From: Echiichthys vipera
Lineage: Eukaryota > Chordata > Actinopteri > Perciformes > Trachinidae
NCBI GenBank assembly: GCA_963691815.1
Contig: OY829646.1
Coordinates: 5,133,152 to 5,197,151, forward strand
Direction: 5' to 3'
Length of the DNA: 64,000 nucleotides
The notes beneath the pieces were generated by a model. It saw only the letters and a list, made by a program, of their open reading frames with translations, ran no database searches and was not told where the DNA came from. The position numbers were made by a program, and so were the translations under genes. Each line of letters opens with the position of its first letter. Position 1 is the first letter of the stretch. Positions 11,597 to 20,949 of this stretch are shown piece after piece.

Positions 11597-12802
11597 ATGA
11601 CGGAGTGGACACTGCTCAAACGTCTCCTGGATGCTGTCCACCAGCACTCCACCATGATCGGTCGCCTCTGGCTCACCGTCATGGTCATCTTCCGGCTACT
11701 CATTGTCGCTGTGGCTACTGAGGACGTGTACACCGACGAGCAGGAGTTGTTTGTTTGCAACACATTGCAGCCGGGATGCTCCACTGTCTGCTATGACGCG
11801 TTCGCGCCCATCTCGCAACCACGCTTCTGGGTCTTCCACATTATCAGTGTCTCCACGCCATCCCTCTGCTTCATCATCTACACGTGGCACAACCTGTCCA
11901 AGCTGCCCCACAACACCACTCAAAGACAAGGGCAAAGAATAGGAGTTATTCCAAGGCATGGAGACCCAAATGTAGAGCAAGGCGGCGGACAGGGGGTGTA
12001 TGATCGGAGCTGCGACTCAGACAGCTGCTCCATCCGCTCCCATAAGCATCTCGGTCACAGCCTGGTGGATGTGCTAGAGGGCATCACTGCCAAGAACTTC
12101 CATAAGGGACACCCAAACAACATGGTGTCCTTGAGCCATGCCCAAGCTTGCACCTCCAGGGAGGGGATTGCAGAAGGTCCCATGGTCTCTGGAGGGGTTC
12201 TGTCTAAATGTTACATCTTACATGTGTGCTTACGGGCAGTTCTGGAAGTGGGCTTTGTCCTGGCCCAGTGGAAGCTGTTTGGCTTCCAGGTGCCTGTCCA
12301 TTTCCTTTGTACCTCGGCCCCCTGCAGCCAGCCGGTGGACTGCTACGTCTCCAGGCCCACGGAGAAGACCATCTTCTTGCTCTTCATGTTTTGCGTGGGG
12401 GTTTTCTGCATCTTGCTCAACCTGCTAGAGCTCAACCACCTCGGCTGGAAGAAGATCCGACAGGTGGTAAGGTTGAGGGAGAGGGCGTCCTGGGGAGGAT
12501 GTCCAGGAATGAGTGGGGGGTATGAAACCTTCCCTCCAAATAGCCCTTCTCTCACATCCTCGTTAGGCTTTAGGGACATCACCAGTACCACCTCCCTGCC
12601 TACTTTAGACCTTGTGGTGGGTCACCAGCCTGACTGGACCTGTTCTGTGAACTGTGGAAAGATGAGGAAGCCTGAGGATGTCAGAGAGACCAGACTGGAG
12701 CAACCAAAGAGACAGAACTCCCATAAAGGGGAGAGGCAGCCTCTGACGAGTACGAGGGCGATCAGAGAGTCCAAACAGAGGAGTGCTGAGGTCTGGATAT
12801 AG
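11597..12802 (+). CDS. Delta-type connexin (gap-junction subunit), intronless
   Basis: The 401-residue protein forms connexons in the plasma membrane. The start has an optimal Kozak context (GCCACCATGA). Family marks are clear: N-terminus MTEWTLLKRLLDAVHQHSTM; four membrane segments at about 20-42, 77-97, 206-228 and 258-279; first extracellular loop with Cys54, Cys61 and Cys65 (C-X6-C-X3-C); second loop with Cys238, Cys243 and Cys249 (C-X4-C-X5-C) followed by YVSRPTEK. The long cytoplasmic loop (about 98-205) and the HSTM start point to the delta/Cx36 class; gjd4- and gjd6-type fish genes are the best candidates, but I cannot decide between them. Cx36 genes normally have an intron after the codons for the N-terminal helix; here the reading frame crosses that point unbroken. 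The tail ends in AEVWI and lacks the SAYV ending of Cx36. The 12988 element begins 185 bases after the stop. Confidence 0.93.
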   Translation: MTEWTLLKRLLDAVHQHSTMIGRLWLTVMVIFRLLIVAVATEDVYTDEQELFVCNTLQPGCSTVCYDAFAPISQPRFWVFHIISVSTPSLCFIIYTWHNLSKLPHNTTQRQGQRIGVIPRHGDPNVEQGGGQGVYDRSCDSDSCSIRSHKHLGHSLVDVLEGITAKNFHKGHPNNMVSLSHAQACTSREGIAEGPMVSGGVLSKCYILHVCLRAVLEVGFVLAQWKLFGFQVPVHFLCTSAPCSQPVDCYVSRPTEKTIFLLFMFCVGVFCILLNLLELNHLGWKKIRQVVRLRERASWGGCPGMSGGYETFPPNSPSLTSSLGFRDITSTTSLPTLDLVVGHQPDWTCSVNCGKMRKPEDVRETRLEQPKRQNSHKGERQPLTSTRAIRESKQRSAEVWI

Positions 12803-12979
12803 TCTACGACCATTGGAAAGCATGTTGCAGCATTCATTTATGGATCTTAGTTTGGTGACCCAGCAAAATGCAATACTTTAAGAGGTTGTGCCACCCAAAT
12901 TACAAAAAAACATATTTTCTTAATTAACTTTAGAGTTGAATGTAGCCATGCAAGTACAGTTTGTGATGTTAACAGCATA

Positions 12980-12987
12980 GAAAAATG
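12980..12987 (+). repeat. Target-site duplication, left copy (GAAAAATG)
   Basis: The same eight bases flank the other end of the element at 16051-16058. Eight-base duplications are typical of hAT-type transposition. Confidence 0.75.
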
Positions 12988-13074
12988 CAATAGCATCCAG
13001 CTGCAGACCCGGAGTACAAGCCCCTCCCTTGACACAGGTCCCTCACTTGACAAAGCCCCTTGCTTGCCGGAAGT
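12988..13074 (+). repeat. Left terminal inverted repeat of the 12988 element
   Basis: Matches the reverse complement of 15964-16050 with about four differences, including the block TGACAAAGCCCCTTGCTTGC. Confidence 0.85.
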
Positions 13075-13082
13075 GAAAATGT

Positions 13083-13149
13083 AGTTTTTTTTTACTTTAT
13101 GCAAAGTCACGCAATAGTTTTTTTTTTTACTTTATGCAAAGTCACGCAA
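13083..13149 (+). repeat. Tandem duplication inside the element
   Basis: The unit TTTACTTTATGCAAAGTCAC plus a poly-T lead occurs twice in a row, just inside the left terminal repeat. Only one such pair is present and no counterpart lies at the other end. Confidence 0.8.
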
Positions 13150-13843
13150 AAGTTGTTTTAATAGGTTATTTAAACTTTTTTGAAAAAGCACAAAACATAG
13201 CAAGTTAAAGGAAATTGTTTTTTTTAACTTTATTGAAAAAATAAGTTTCCGTTTTTTTGAAAAAGAACATACAGTTCCCCTCAGTCAGGTCTCAGTCCTT
13301 TATACACAGTTAGTGTATCTTACAGTTTATTTAGTCCTGAATATTGTGACATTACAAAAATAAAAATTTAAATCAAATATTACAATGTGGATGTTTTAGT
13401 GAAGATAAACATCTGCAAAGTTTTAATGGAAACTAAAATTAAATGCAACTTTAATAAACAAAAACTTAAAAGCCCTTTGTAACAGGGTGACATAAAGTCC
13501 ACGAGCACAACAGTCCTGTGACTGCCAATAAATATAAATAAAATTGAAAAATATATAAATTTATATTAATAAATGACTATATGTAATGTGAAAGGTCAGT
13601 TCATTTTAAAGAAATCCCAAAATGGAAACTGTAAATGTTAAAGCAGACAAATTGTGAGATGGTGCAGAGTTTGACCAGCAGACACGAGTATGGATTAACA
13701 AAGTTTAGTTTAATAGCCTTTTAATATTGATTTCATGATCCAATATTAGAATTCAATAATCAATAATCATCTAGGCAACAATACATAAAAGTTATTTTGT
13801 CACTTTTTACTTCAATCTTAATGAGGCAAAGTTAACCAGTTTG

Positions 13844-13910
13844 TATTCATTCATTCATCTTCAACCGCTTGTCCCTGTCGGGTGCGGGGGGGCTGGAGCA
13901 GATCGAGCTT
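13844..13910 (-). repeat. SINE/LINE tail fragment
   Basis: On the minus strand the block CTGGAGCAGATCGAGC lies on the complementary side; the piece ends in GACAAGCGGTTGAAGATGAA and GAATGAATGAAT. This is the usual tail of an abundant fish SINE/LINE group. It is a fragment nested in the 12988 element. Confidence 0.55.
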
Positions 13911-13912
13911 TT

Positions 13913-13918
13913 TTTATT
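13913..13918 (-). promoter_or_regulatory. Possible poly(A) signal of the element gene
   Basis: AATAAA on the minus strand, about 125 bases past the stop of the AIDA-like exon. It abuts a retroposon tail, so it may instead belong to that insertion. Confidence 0.3.
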
Positions 13919-14041
13919 TAATCTATTTAAATGGTAATAATTAAACATCAAAAAAGTCTTTATGGCACACTGAAACCATTCTGGACAGAATTCTGGGACT
14001 TTTTGTGGCAGGATGGATCAAAACATGATGCAGTTTGCGTG

Positions 14042-14412
14042 TTATTTATCAAGGCAGTGGCTTTGAAGATGGAGATAGAGGTGTTTCTTTGTTAGAAGCT
14101 GCAGTTCCTTCCTCTTGAAGTCTGTGGGCTTCTTGTACAGTTCCATGACAATGGGGCCCAAGGCAAAACATTTAGTGCCGGTGAACCTCTTTTTAGGTTT
14201 GTAGTGCTTGAATTCAAAGAAGATAGCTGCTCCTTCTGGTAACTTCTCCACATGTCTCTGGATCTCCACGTCACACTGGAGTGAATGTAGGTGTCTTCCT
14301 TTCTGGAGGCCACAGGGGTGTCCTGCACTAGGTTCACATCTACACCGTTCAAATCTTTAACACCAATAGTCATGTATGGTAAGGCAATATACCAGTTTCT
14401 ACCAATCTGGAT
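14042..14412 (-). pseudogene. Last exon of the element gene: AIDA-like C2 domain, frameshifted
   Basis: A good acceptor (tttaacatgtgttcatcattcag) precedes frame IQIGRNWYIALPYMTIGVKD, then VQDTPVASRKEDTYIH, a one-base loss near 14278, then EIQRHVEKLPEGAAIFFEFK and HYKPKKRFTGTKCFA, and finally KKPTDFKRKELQLLTKK before a stop. This strongly resembles the C-terminal C2 domain of AIDA (axin interactor, dorsalization-associated), a phospholipid-binding host protein. Two defects are visible: the frameshift, and roughly eight residues missing between KCFA and GPIVMEL compared with what I recall of vertebrate AIDA. The whole domain sits in one exon, which suggests capture through a cDNA or intron loss. 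AIDA's N-terminal domain is absent. Confidence 0.68.
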
Positions 14413-14486
14413 CTGAATGATGAACACATGTTAAAGACAAAGGCAACAGAATCTATAGGTATTCTTGCTCCTGGTGTGTCTTTAAC

Positions 14487-14573
14487 TTCATCAAGCTGCG
14501 TGTCATCAAAGTAGATGGTGGCCGTTTGCTTTTTTCCTTCCCACAGCGAATGCAGATAGCCGGTGGTGATGGC
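14487..14573 (-). CDS. Element gene, penultimate exon
   Basis: Acceptor tttatttgcag, 87 bases (29 codons, phase 0 on both sides), donor GATGAA|gttaaa. It begins AITTGYLHSLWEGKKQTATI and ends YFDDTQLDE. The following intron would be 74 bases, normal for fish. The domain is not recognised; it does not look like AIDA. Confidence 0.55.
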
Positions 14574-14689
14574 CTGCAAATAAACATCACTTTAAAATGA
14601 CATGGCATTGATCATCTTCTGATAAACGCTTTAAGATAGACATCCAGTGAATGCCATAACTGCTAATGAATTTAGTGCCATATAGATAC

Positions 14690-14785
14690 CTCAAGGTGTT
14701 GTCTTAGTTTAGTGTTCCCTGTTATGAAGTCAATCAGTACTGAACACTGCCGTTTCCGCTTCTCCTGTGTTTCTTCTACCATTTC
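14690..14785 (-). CDS. Element gene exon (32 codons)
   Basis: Acceptor accatag, donor CTTGAG|gtatct, phase 0 on both sides. It begins EMVEETQEKRKRQCSVLIDF and ends GNTKLRQHLE. Charged and helical-looking; no known domain. Confidence 0.52.
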
Positions 14786-14992
14786 CTATGGTAAATATTA
14801 AAATTATACTAAGCACAGTTTATTCCACATACTTAGATGGCTTTTTACTGCCCTCTTGGGTTTTCATGCTCCCTTAGATCCATTGTCCTAAAAGCAAACA
14901 TTTTAAAATGTAGTTATGTTTAGTAAATGCTTGATATAAATTGGGGAGACAAGATAGCATGCTTGATACTAATAACTAAATCACATACTAAC

Positions 14993-15070
14993 CAACTCAG
15001 CCAGGTTGATTGTGCATGGCCTCTTTAAGTCACTGTGCTCCCTGATGACGTGATCATCCTGTGTTGGCTC
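14993..15070 (-). CDS. Element gene exon (26 codons)
   Basis: Acceptor ggccaacag, donor GAGTTG|gttagt, phase 0 on both sides. It begins EPTQDDHVIREHSDLKRPC. Function unknown. Confidence 0.5.
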
Positions 15071-15188
15071 CTGTTGGCCACATTTATAATATAATGAACT
15101 TTTAACAATGTCAAGAAAATTTACATTACTACCACTATTTAAAATTGTAAAAAACACATTAGTTTCTTAAACAAATAATGTCTCAAAC

Positions 15189-15251
15189 CTTTTTATTATT
15201 GTCCTCCCCTTGGCTTGTCACCTCCTCCTGGACATTAAAAACAGCTGTGTC
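15189..15251 (-). CDS. Element gene exon (21 codons)
   Basis: Acceptor tttcctcaaaag, donor AAAAAG|gtttga, phase 0 on both sides. It reads DTAVFNVQEEVTSQGEDNNK, acidic. It joins the three following exons and the C2 exon without a stop, which is the main argument for a real gene. Confidence 0.48.
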
Positions 15252-15358
15252 CTTTTGAGGAAAGTATATATTTTTTTAACCATGTCAAACTGTTAGAAAT
15301 CAATCAGTTATGGTGATTAACATACATAGACTTTTATAATATTGGACACTTAATTCAC

Positions 15359-15450
15359 CTCTCTTTCGTTTTAGTCTAAAGACTGGTGGAAGAAGACCAT
15401 GCAGCATGCTTTCTGCCTCCTTGGAAAAATGGGCAAACCTTCTGCCATGT
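15359..15450 (-). CDS. Possible upstream exon of the element gene
   Basis: Acceptor ttgttctacag and donor GAGAG|gtgaat enclose a frame with HGRRFAHFSKEAESMLHGLL and a basic end, RLKRKR. It ends with one extra base, so a direct join to the exon at 15189-15251 meets a stop. An exon may be missing, a splice site mis-chosen, or the copy mutated. Confidence 0.35.
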
Positions 15451-15503
15451 CTGTAGAACAAACAAATAGTCAAAATATGACACAGACAAAAACAGACACA
15501 GAC

Positions 15504-15568
15504 CCCTCCAGCTGCAGGTTTTCCATTAGCACTGCACACCACCATCTCCACAGAGCTGCCATGTCATC
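15504..15568 (-). CDS. Possible second exon of the element gene
   Basis: Acceptor cttcctttag is followed by DDMAALWRWWCAVLMENLQ. The only donor that keeps frame with 15359-15450 leaves a 53-base intron, shorter than usual, so the right border is doubtful. Confidence 0.28.
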
Positions 15569-15880
15569 CTAAAGGAAGAACATTGCCACAAATACAAAGT
15601 GCATCCATATACGGGTTAAAGAGAAATATGCTGAGGCTGGCTTGTCTTTTCATCATTGTGGTGCTCATGGTTTTCATTAGCACTGCCAGTTTAATGAGCC
15701 TTTAGCGGCCGACACAACAATCTCAGCGCAGGAAAATCCCTTACACATCTCACAGGTTGCAAAAAAACTTTATCAGAAATGTATTTGCCACAAAGTGACA
15801 GCAGTATCCTCAAATTCCCGCGCATCAAATATTGCTAGTTAGCTTGTAGTTAGCAACATTATCAATATAGCAAAGCTTAC

Positions 15881-15910
15881 GTTGTTTTTAAACGTCTCCA
15901 TTATCTTCAT
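15881..15910 (-). CDS. Possible first coding exon of the element gene
   Basis: An ATG about 55 bases inside the right terminal repeat opens MKIMETFKNN, followed by a good donor, gtaagc. A promoter would then lie in or beside the right terminal repeat, as in many transposons. Confidence 0.38.
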
Positions 15911-15963
15911 TATGTTCAGCCGTGACAGCGAGTTCGCTAAAATTCCCGCCCACTTACCGATTA

Positions 15964-16050
15964 ACTTCCGGCAAGCAAGGGGCTTTGTCAAGTGAGGGAC
16001 CTGTATCAAGTGAGGGGCTTGTACTCCGGGTCTGCAGCTGGATGCTACTC
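15964..16050 (-). repeat. Right terminal inverted repeat of the 12988 element
   Basis: Partner of 12988-13074. It includes CAAGTGAGGGACCTG and CAAGTGAGGGGCTTG, the two directly repeated inner motifs. Confidence 0.85.
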
Positions 16051-16058
16051 GAAAAATG
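16051..16058 (+). repeat. Target-site duplication, right copy (GAAAAATG)
   Basis: Identical to 12980-12987. Confidence 0.75.
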
Positions 16059-17704
16059 ACATTAAAACAATTCAGTAGTAACACATCAATAAATAGGCTC
16101 CATTAATCAGGATATTTCACTAAGCTTTCAACAGTTTTATAGAGGCTATTTTTCAGTACAATGCAAGCCCCAACGACAGCGAATTCTAGGTTCAGCTAGC
16201 CGCTGGCCCTCACTTCTCCTCGGAGGCTAGCTGTCATTAGCATTAGCACCCTAACTCCGTCATCTTGTCCTGCACTGCGGTCATTCGTGTGGTGGTGTCA
16301 CACACATGACACATGAAACTATAGCTATCTGCATTGCTCTAAACAACAAAAGGTAATGGAGAAAATATGCTAAATCGCCAAATTTTTTATGTCATCCTGC
16401 CCTTCAGTAAATCCCTCATGAATGTTATAATCTTTTCAAACCGTTAAATAGAAGTGTGTTAATTCAAGTGTATGGTTATTATAGAGGCTTGACTTTTCAG
16501 TGCTGTTGTTTTGTAGCAGCAGCCACAAAGGATCATGCGGGACTTGCCTTGACGTCACACGAAAAAAATGTGTTTGTGTTTCAGTCAGAAGTCATCCCAC
16601 CAATCAGCGTCCTGTGAGGAGCTACTGGCAGTTGAGGGGGGAGGGGGGAGTAGGGAATGATGACAACAGGAATGTTGACTGCTCATTCAAAACAATAATG
16701 GTGGCACCTAAAGAGGTTAGCTTAGATGCTGCAATAGCATCGGTTTAATGAACTGGAGTTTTTCTTCATTGAGAGAAGAGACCAACACTGAAGGTTTTTC
16801 TTGATGGAAAAGATGTTTTCTCTTCTCCTGACTGACTTTGGCAAGAGTTTGATAGACAGATGGTTCATCAAATAACCTGCCAGGTATGTTTTAAAAGTGT
16901 CTGCCCTTTACCAATCAGTTTCTAATGAGGCCTTTTCAGATGGTTCTGTGTAACAAACCATCTGTCACCATGTCAGGATAGGATTGTATGGCATTACACT
17001 AACATGTTTCCAATATTTTGTCCACACCATCTACTGTAAATAAGTGAGGGTGGACTGGGTTGTTTTGGTTAAGATGTATAACTGCAAAGTCCCTGGTTTG
17101 CTTCCGACGGGAATGTCGTAGATTTCTCTCCCCTGCTTTTCCTGTATGTGTATCTACAGATACTATCAATAAGGCAAAACAATCTAAAAGCAGAACCGCA
17201 GCCAACAGCATCAAAGTTGAATCAACACTTCTATAAAACTGTTTCAACAAAAACTGAACATTAGAACCTTCATGAAGGTAAAAATGTATCCCTGTTGCAT
17301 CAGATTATATGTTAGTTTAGGTCAGTGTAACTAATAAATGGTAACTGAGTGTCAGCCTTTTGTACTTTGTGTGAACTAGCCCTTTATTTCACCAGACTAG
17401 AGAGCCTCTGGGTTAAGGAACTTATAATATTCTCTGATTGGATTCAACATGTCAACACATGTCTCTCCTTGATATTAACTCTTCACACACAGAATATTCT
17501 GCAGTGCTGTCTTTAAAAAGCACAACTGAATAGAGTTAACAAAATAATTCTCTTGACAAGAAATACTTGTTTGTGTGCCGATGCTGGGAGAGTCTTAAAG
17601 CCTGAATACATTATAATGTGCCCTGTAAAACAAGTGTTTCCCATGCCATGTAAGTGTAACCATATAATGAAATGTTATAATGAAACTAAATCCATGTGTT
17701 AACA
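16059..17704. other. Intergenic DNA without recognised gene
   Basis: No convincing exon, RNA or named repeat was found. Short open frames here lack splice signals and family motifs. Confidence 0.4.
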
Positions 17705-19106
17705 ATCAGAATTAGAATCAGAAGTACTTTAATAATCCCAAAAGGGCAATTATTTTTGGTACGAAACTTTAGTTATACAAACAACAAATATTACACAGCG
17801 GAAAAAATATATTATAGAAAAAAATTAAGAACTATATACAAGATCAAAAATACCTAATAAAGTGTGACTAAAGTGCAATAGAACAGAACGTCTATACATT
17901 GTATAGTTTAATGACCACAGGCAGGAAAGATTTCCTGTGGCGCTCTGTGGGGCATCTAGGTGCGAGAAGTCTTCTGCTGAAGGTGCTCCTCTGCTGGGCC
18001 AGTGTGTCGTAGAGAGGGTGTGAGACATTGTCCAGGATAGACCGGAGCCTGGACAGCATCCTCCTCTCTGCCACAGTCGTCAGGGCGGTCCAGCTCCTCC
18101 CTCACGACATCACCGGCCCTCCTGATCAGTTTGTTCAGTCTATTGGTGTCAGCGACCTTCAGCCCACTGCCCCAGCATGTGACAGTGAAGAAGATCGCAC
18201 TGGCCACAACAAAATCAGAAAACATCCTCAGCATCGTCCTGCAGATGCTAAAGGACCTCAGTCTCCTCAGGAAGAATAGTCAACTTTTTTAGACAGCCTC
18301 AGCGTTTCTAGTCCAGTTCAACTTATTATTGAAGTACACCCCCAGGTACTTGTTTTCACCCTCCTAAGATCCACTACGAGCTGCAGATGATTCAGCTCAC
18401 TCCAAGTGACAAAGTTGCCCACAACAGTCCTATATTCACTTTCATCCCCCATTCCGATGCAGCCAATTATTGCTGAGTCATCGGAAAACTTCTGAAGGTG
18501 GCAGGACTCAGTGCAAAAGCTGAAGTCTGAGCAGATGAGTGTGAAGAGAAAGGGAGAGAGGACAGTCCCCTGTGGGGCCCCAGTGTTGCTGACCACCCTG
18601 TCAGACACACAGGTCTGTAGGCGCACATACTGTGGTCTGCCCATCAAGTAATCCACATCCAGAACACGATGGGGGCCTCCACCTGCATCGCAGACATCTT
18701 CTCACCCAGTAGAGCCGGACGGATGGTGTTGAATGCACTGGAGAAGTCAAAGAACATGACTCTCACAGTGCTCGCAGGCTGGTCCAGATGACCGCAGACT
18801 CTGTTCAGCTGGTAGGTGATGCAGTCCTCAACTCCCATGCGGGGCTGGTAGATGAACTGTAGTGGATCAGTCAAGGGCCTGACCATAGGCCTTAGCTGCT
18901 CCAGGACGAGTCTCTCCATGGTCTTCATGATGTGGAATGTCAGGGCTACTGGTCTGTAGTCCTGAGGGCCACTGGGACGTGGCACAGGCACGAGGCAGGA
19001 CGTCTTCCAGAGCACAGAGACTCTCTGGGGGTGCAGGCTCAGGCTGAAGACTTGACTCAGTACGCCACAAAGCTGGGGGGTGCAGGCTTTGAGCACCCTT
19101 GGATCT

Positions 19107-19114
19107 CTCTAGGC
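19107..19114 (+). repeat. Target-site duplication, left (CTCTAGGC)
   Basis: Repeated at 19328-19335 on the other side of the MITE. Confidence 0.85.
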
Positions 19115-19327
19115 AAGAGGTAGGCAATTTCAGTCCTAGAGAGCCACTGTCCTGCATGTTTTAGGTTTCTCTCTGCTCTAACACACCTGATTCTAATGAT
19201 TTGCTCATTATCAAGCAGCTGATGCTTGTCACAGTTTGATTATTGTTAGACTCAGGTGTGTTAGGGAAGGGAGAAACCTAAAACATGCAGGACATTGGCT
19301 CTCTAGGACCGGAATTGCCTACCCCTG
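19115..19327. mobile_element. 213-bp hAT-like palindromic MITE
   Basis: The right end, read inward, is CAGGGGTAGGCAATTCCGGT. The left end matches as AAGAGGTAGGCAATTTCAGT, and the inverted match continues through CCTGCATGTTTTAGGTTTCT on both arms. A perfect 8-bp duplication, CTCTAGGC, flanks it. The CAG terminus with an 8-bp duplication indicates the hAT superfamily. Non-coding. Confidence 0.88.
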
Positions 19328-19335
19328 CTCTAGGC
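19328..19335 (+). repeat. Target-site duplication, right (CTCTAGGC)
   Basis: Identical to 19107-19114. Confidence 0.85.
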
Positions 19336-20080
19336 AAATGGTATAGACAGAGTCCGTATCAACAGCCAGCAGTTCAACATCCGGGCTACAGAGCTGTTCT
19401 TTAACGGTGATATGACCAGAATTACACCATCTGCTGTCTACTAGAATGGCAAGCCCCCCACCTTTCCACTTACCGCTCTCGGTGCAATCCCGGTCAGCCC
19501 GAATGGTGTGGAAGCCATTCACGGAGACGTTCTGGTCCCTGATGTCCCTGTGCAGCCATGTCTCCGTGAAACACATCAGACTGCACTCCCGGTTCTCCGG
19601 GTGGTTTCCGCATTAGCGCCTTCAGTTTATCCATTTTGTTGGAGAGAGACCGTCCATTGCCAATAACAACAGAGGGGAGGCGCGGCTCAAATCTTCTCCT
19701 CTCCATAAGTCGTCCCGTCTCGACCCTCCTCTATTGCCCCGATGTTGCTTCTCACCTCTGCATCCCCACTGGGTTTTTCTCCAGAGTTCGGGTGGAATAT
19801 CCGCTGGTCTGGCCGCTACGCGAGCCGGCAGTAGCGCGATTATCTGTTCTTCGGAGTAAACAAAGGAAGCGTGACCCAGTGGAAGCGGCATTGTTAAAAA
19901 CAACACGAAAAGAAACATGAAAACAATTGAAAGTAATCTCATTATAGAGGGCAGAACTTCACAGAAGTTAGGGTGAAGAAACAGAATGAACAGAAAGAGA
20001 ATTAAAGTTAAGAAAGAAGAAAAAAAGCGAACTCAAAGACCGGAGCAGTAACAGGCAGCATGCAACTTTCACGCATACGT

Positions 20081-20949
20081 ACTCTGTAAATGCACAGGGT
20101 CAATACATGGCGGAGTAATACAGAGTGTATGAATATAAATAAATAATATATTTCAAAATAAATAAATAAATGCGATCACTGACGAGAGGGTTGATCATTT
20201 AAGGTGATAAGCTGTCAGCAGTTAAGTCATTTTTAGACTGATTTAGACGTTTGAATGGCTTTCAAAGGCAAAGAGGTAGAATTCTATTGTGTTAAATTAG
20301 AAAATAACAGATGAGGGAAGAGTACAATAAATAAAAAAAGTTCTGTGTAGCAGAACTTAGATTTTTCATTTCCTACACCAGCAATGATCTAGTCTAGTTT
20401 TACCAACTCCCAGACCAAACAATTATTTTTCAGAGGTATAGGGAAGGAAGGTTGAATATGAGTTATAACGATTGACATTGGGGGGATATTTGCATTTTAA
20501 AGTTGAGAGGTGTTTGAGTTGTATATGTGGTGAAAAGTATCGATTGTTTGAGTTAGGGAGATGGGTAGGACCAGATAAGTAGGAAAAAACATCTTCCTAC
20601 TCCCTTTTGAACAAATATTTATTTATGTTGTTATATTGTTGATTTTTTTTTACTCATAACATGTTCAAAATACTGTACATTAAACACTACTTTAAGGTAC
20701 AACCAACGTGATATTGTTATTGCACATTTCATTACCGAAACCATGGGTGTTAAGTAGCTACTATAATAGCCTCCAAACCAATGTACTGCTGTGGCCTGGC
20801 AGTACAGCAGCTAAATGTTAGACGCCTTAAAAAAGGATCACCTTAAAAGAATCAATATCAGTGTGGAAGCTATACTGAGCGTTGTCACTGCTGTCAGACA
20901 GCCCTTTTCTTTGGCACAACATTTATTCATCTGTACCTCATGCCATAGA
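20081..20949. other. Intergenic DNA without recognised gene
   Basis: AT-rich, with nothing recognised. Confidence 0.4.

Larger units (their letters stand above)
12988..16050. mobile_element. hAT-like DNA element carrying a spliced gene with an AIDA-like C2 exon
   Basis: A 3063-bp unit bounded by inverted repeats of about 87 bases (83 or so identical) and an 8-bp duplication, GAAAAATG. The ends read CAATAGCATCC (left) and, reversed, GAGTAGCATCC (right), consistent with an ancestral CAG terminus. Each end holds two copies of a CCTCACTTGA-like motif, possible transposase-binding sites. On the minus strand it carries a chain of exons with proper splice sites and phase-0 borders, ending in a C2 domain like that of AIDA. 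No transposase (hAT dimerisation block or DDE residues) was recognised, so the copy is probably non-autonomous. Other origins (a host gene trapped between MITE copies) are less likely because the ends are a matched pair with a shared duplication. Confidence 0.72.
17705..20080 (-). mobile_element. Relic of an L2-type LINE, internally deleted and interrupted
   Basis: Minus-strand pieces match the intact copy at 51615-55410. The endonuclease start has CFTETWLHRDI and VNGFHTIRADRD (19319-19576). The reverse-transcriptase part has VALTFHIMKTMERLVLEQL, FFDFSSAFNTI, GAPQGTVLSPFLFTL and KFSDDSAIIGC (18318-19096). A 3' end of the AATCAGAAGTACTTTAATAA type lies near 17705. Frames are broken, and the catalytic FADD box reads FSDD. 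About 1.07 kb (roughly codons 200-557 of the intact copy) is missing, and a MITE sits at the deletion point. Confidence 0.88.

Noticed and set aside
11696..12837. Several open frames in other phases over the connexin
   Set aside because: Shadows of the GC-rich connexin exon; only the 11597 frame has the connexin signatures.
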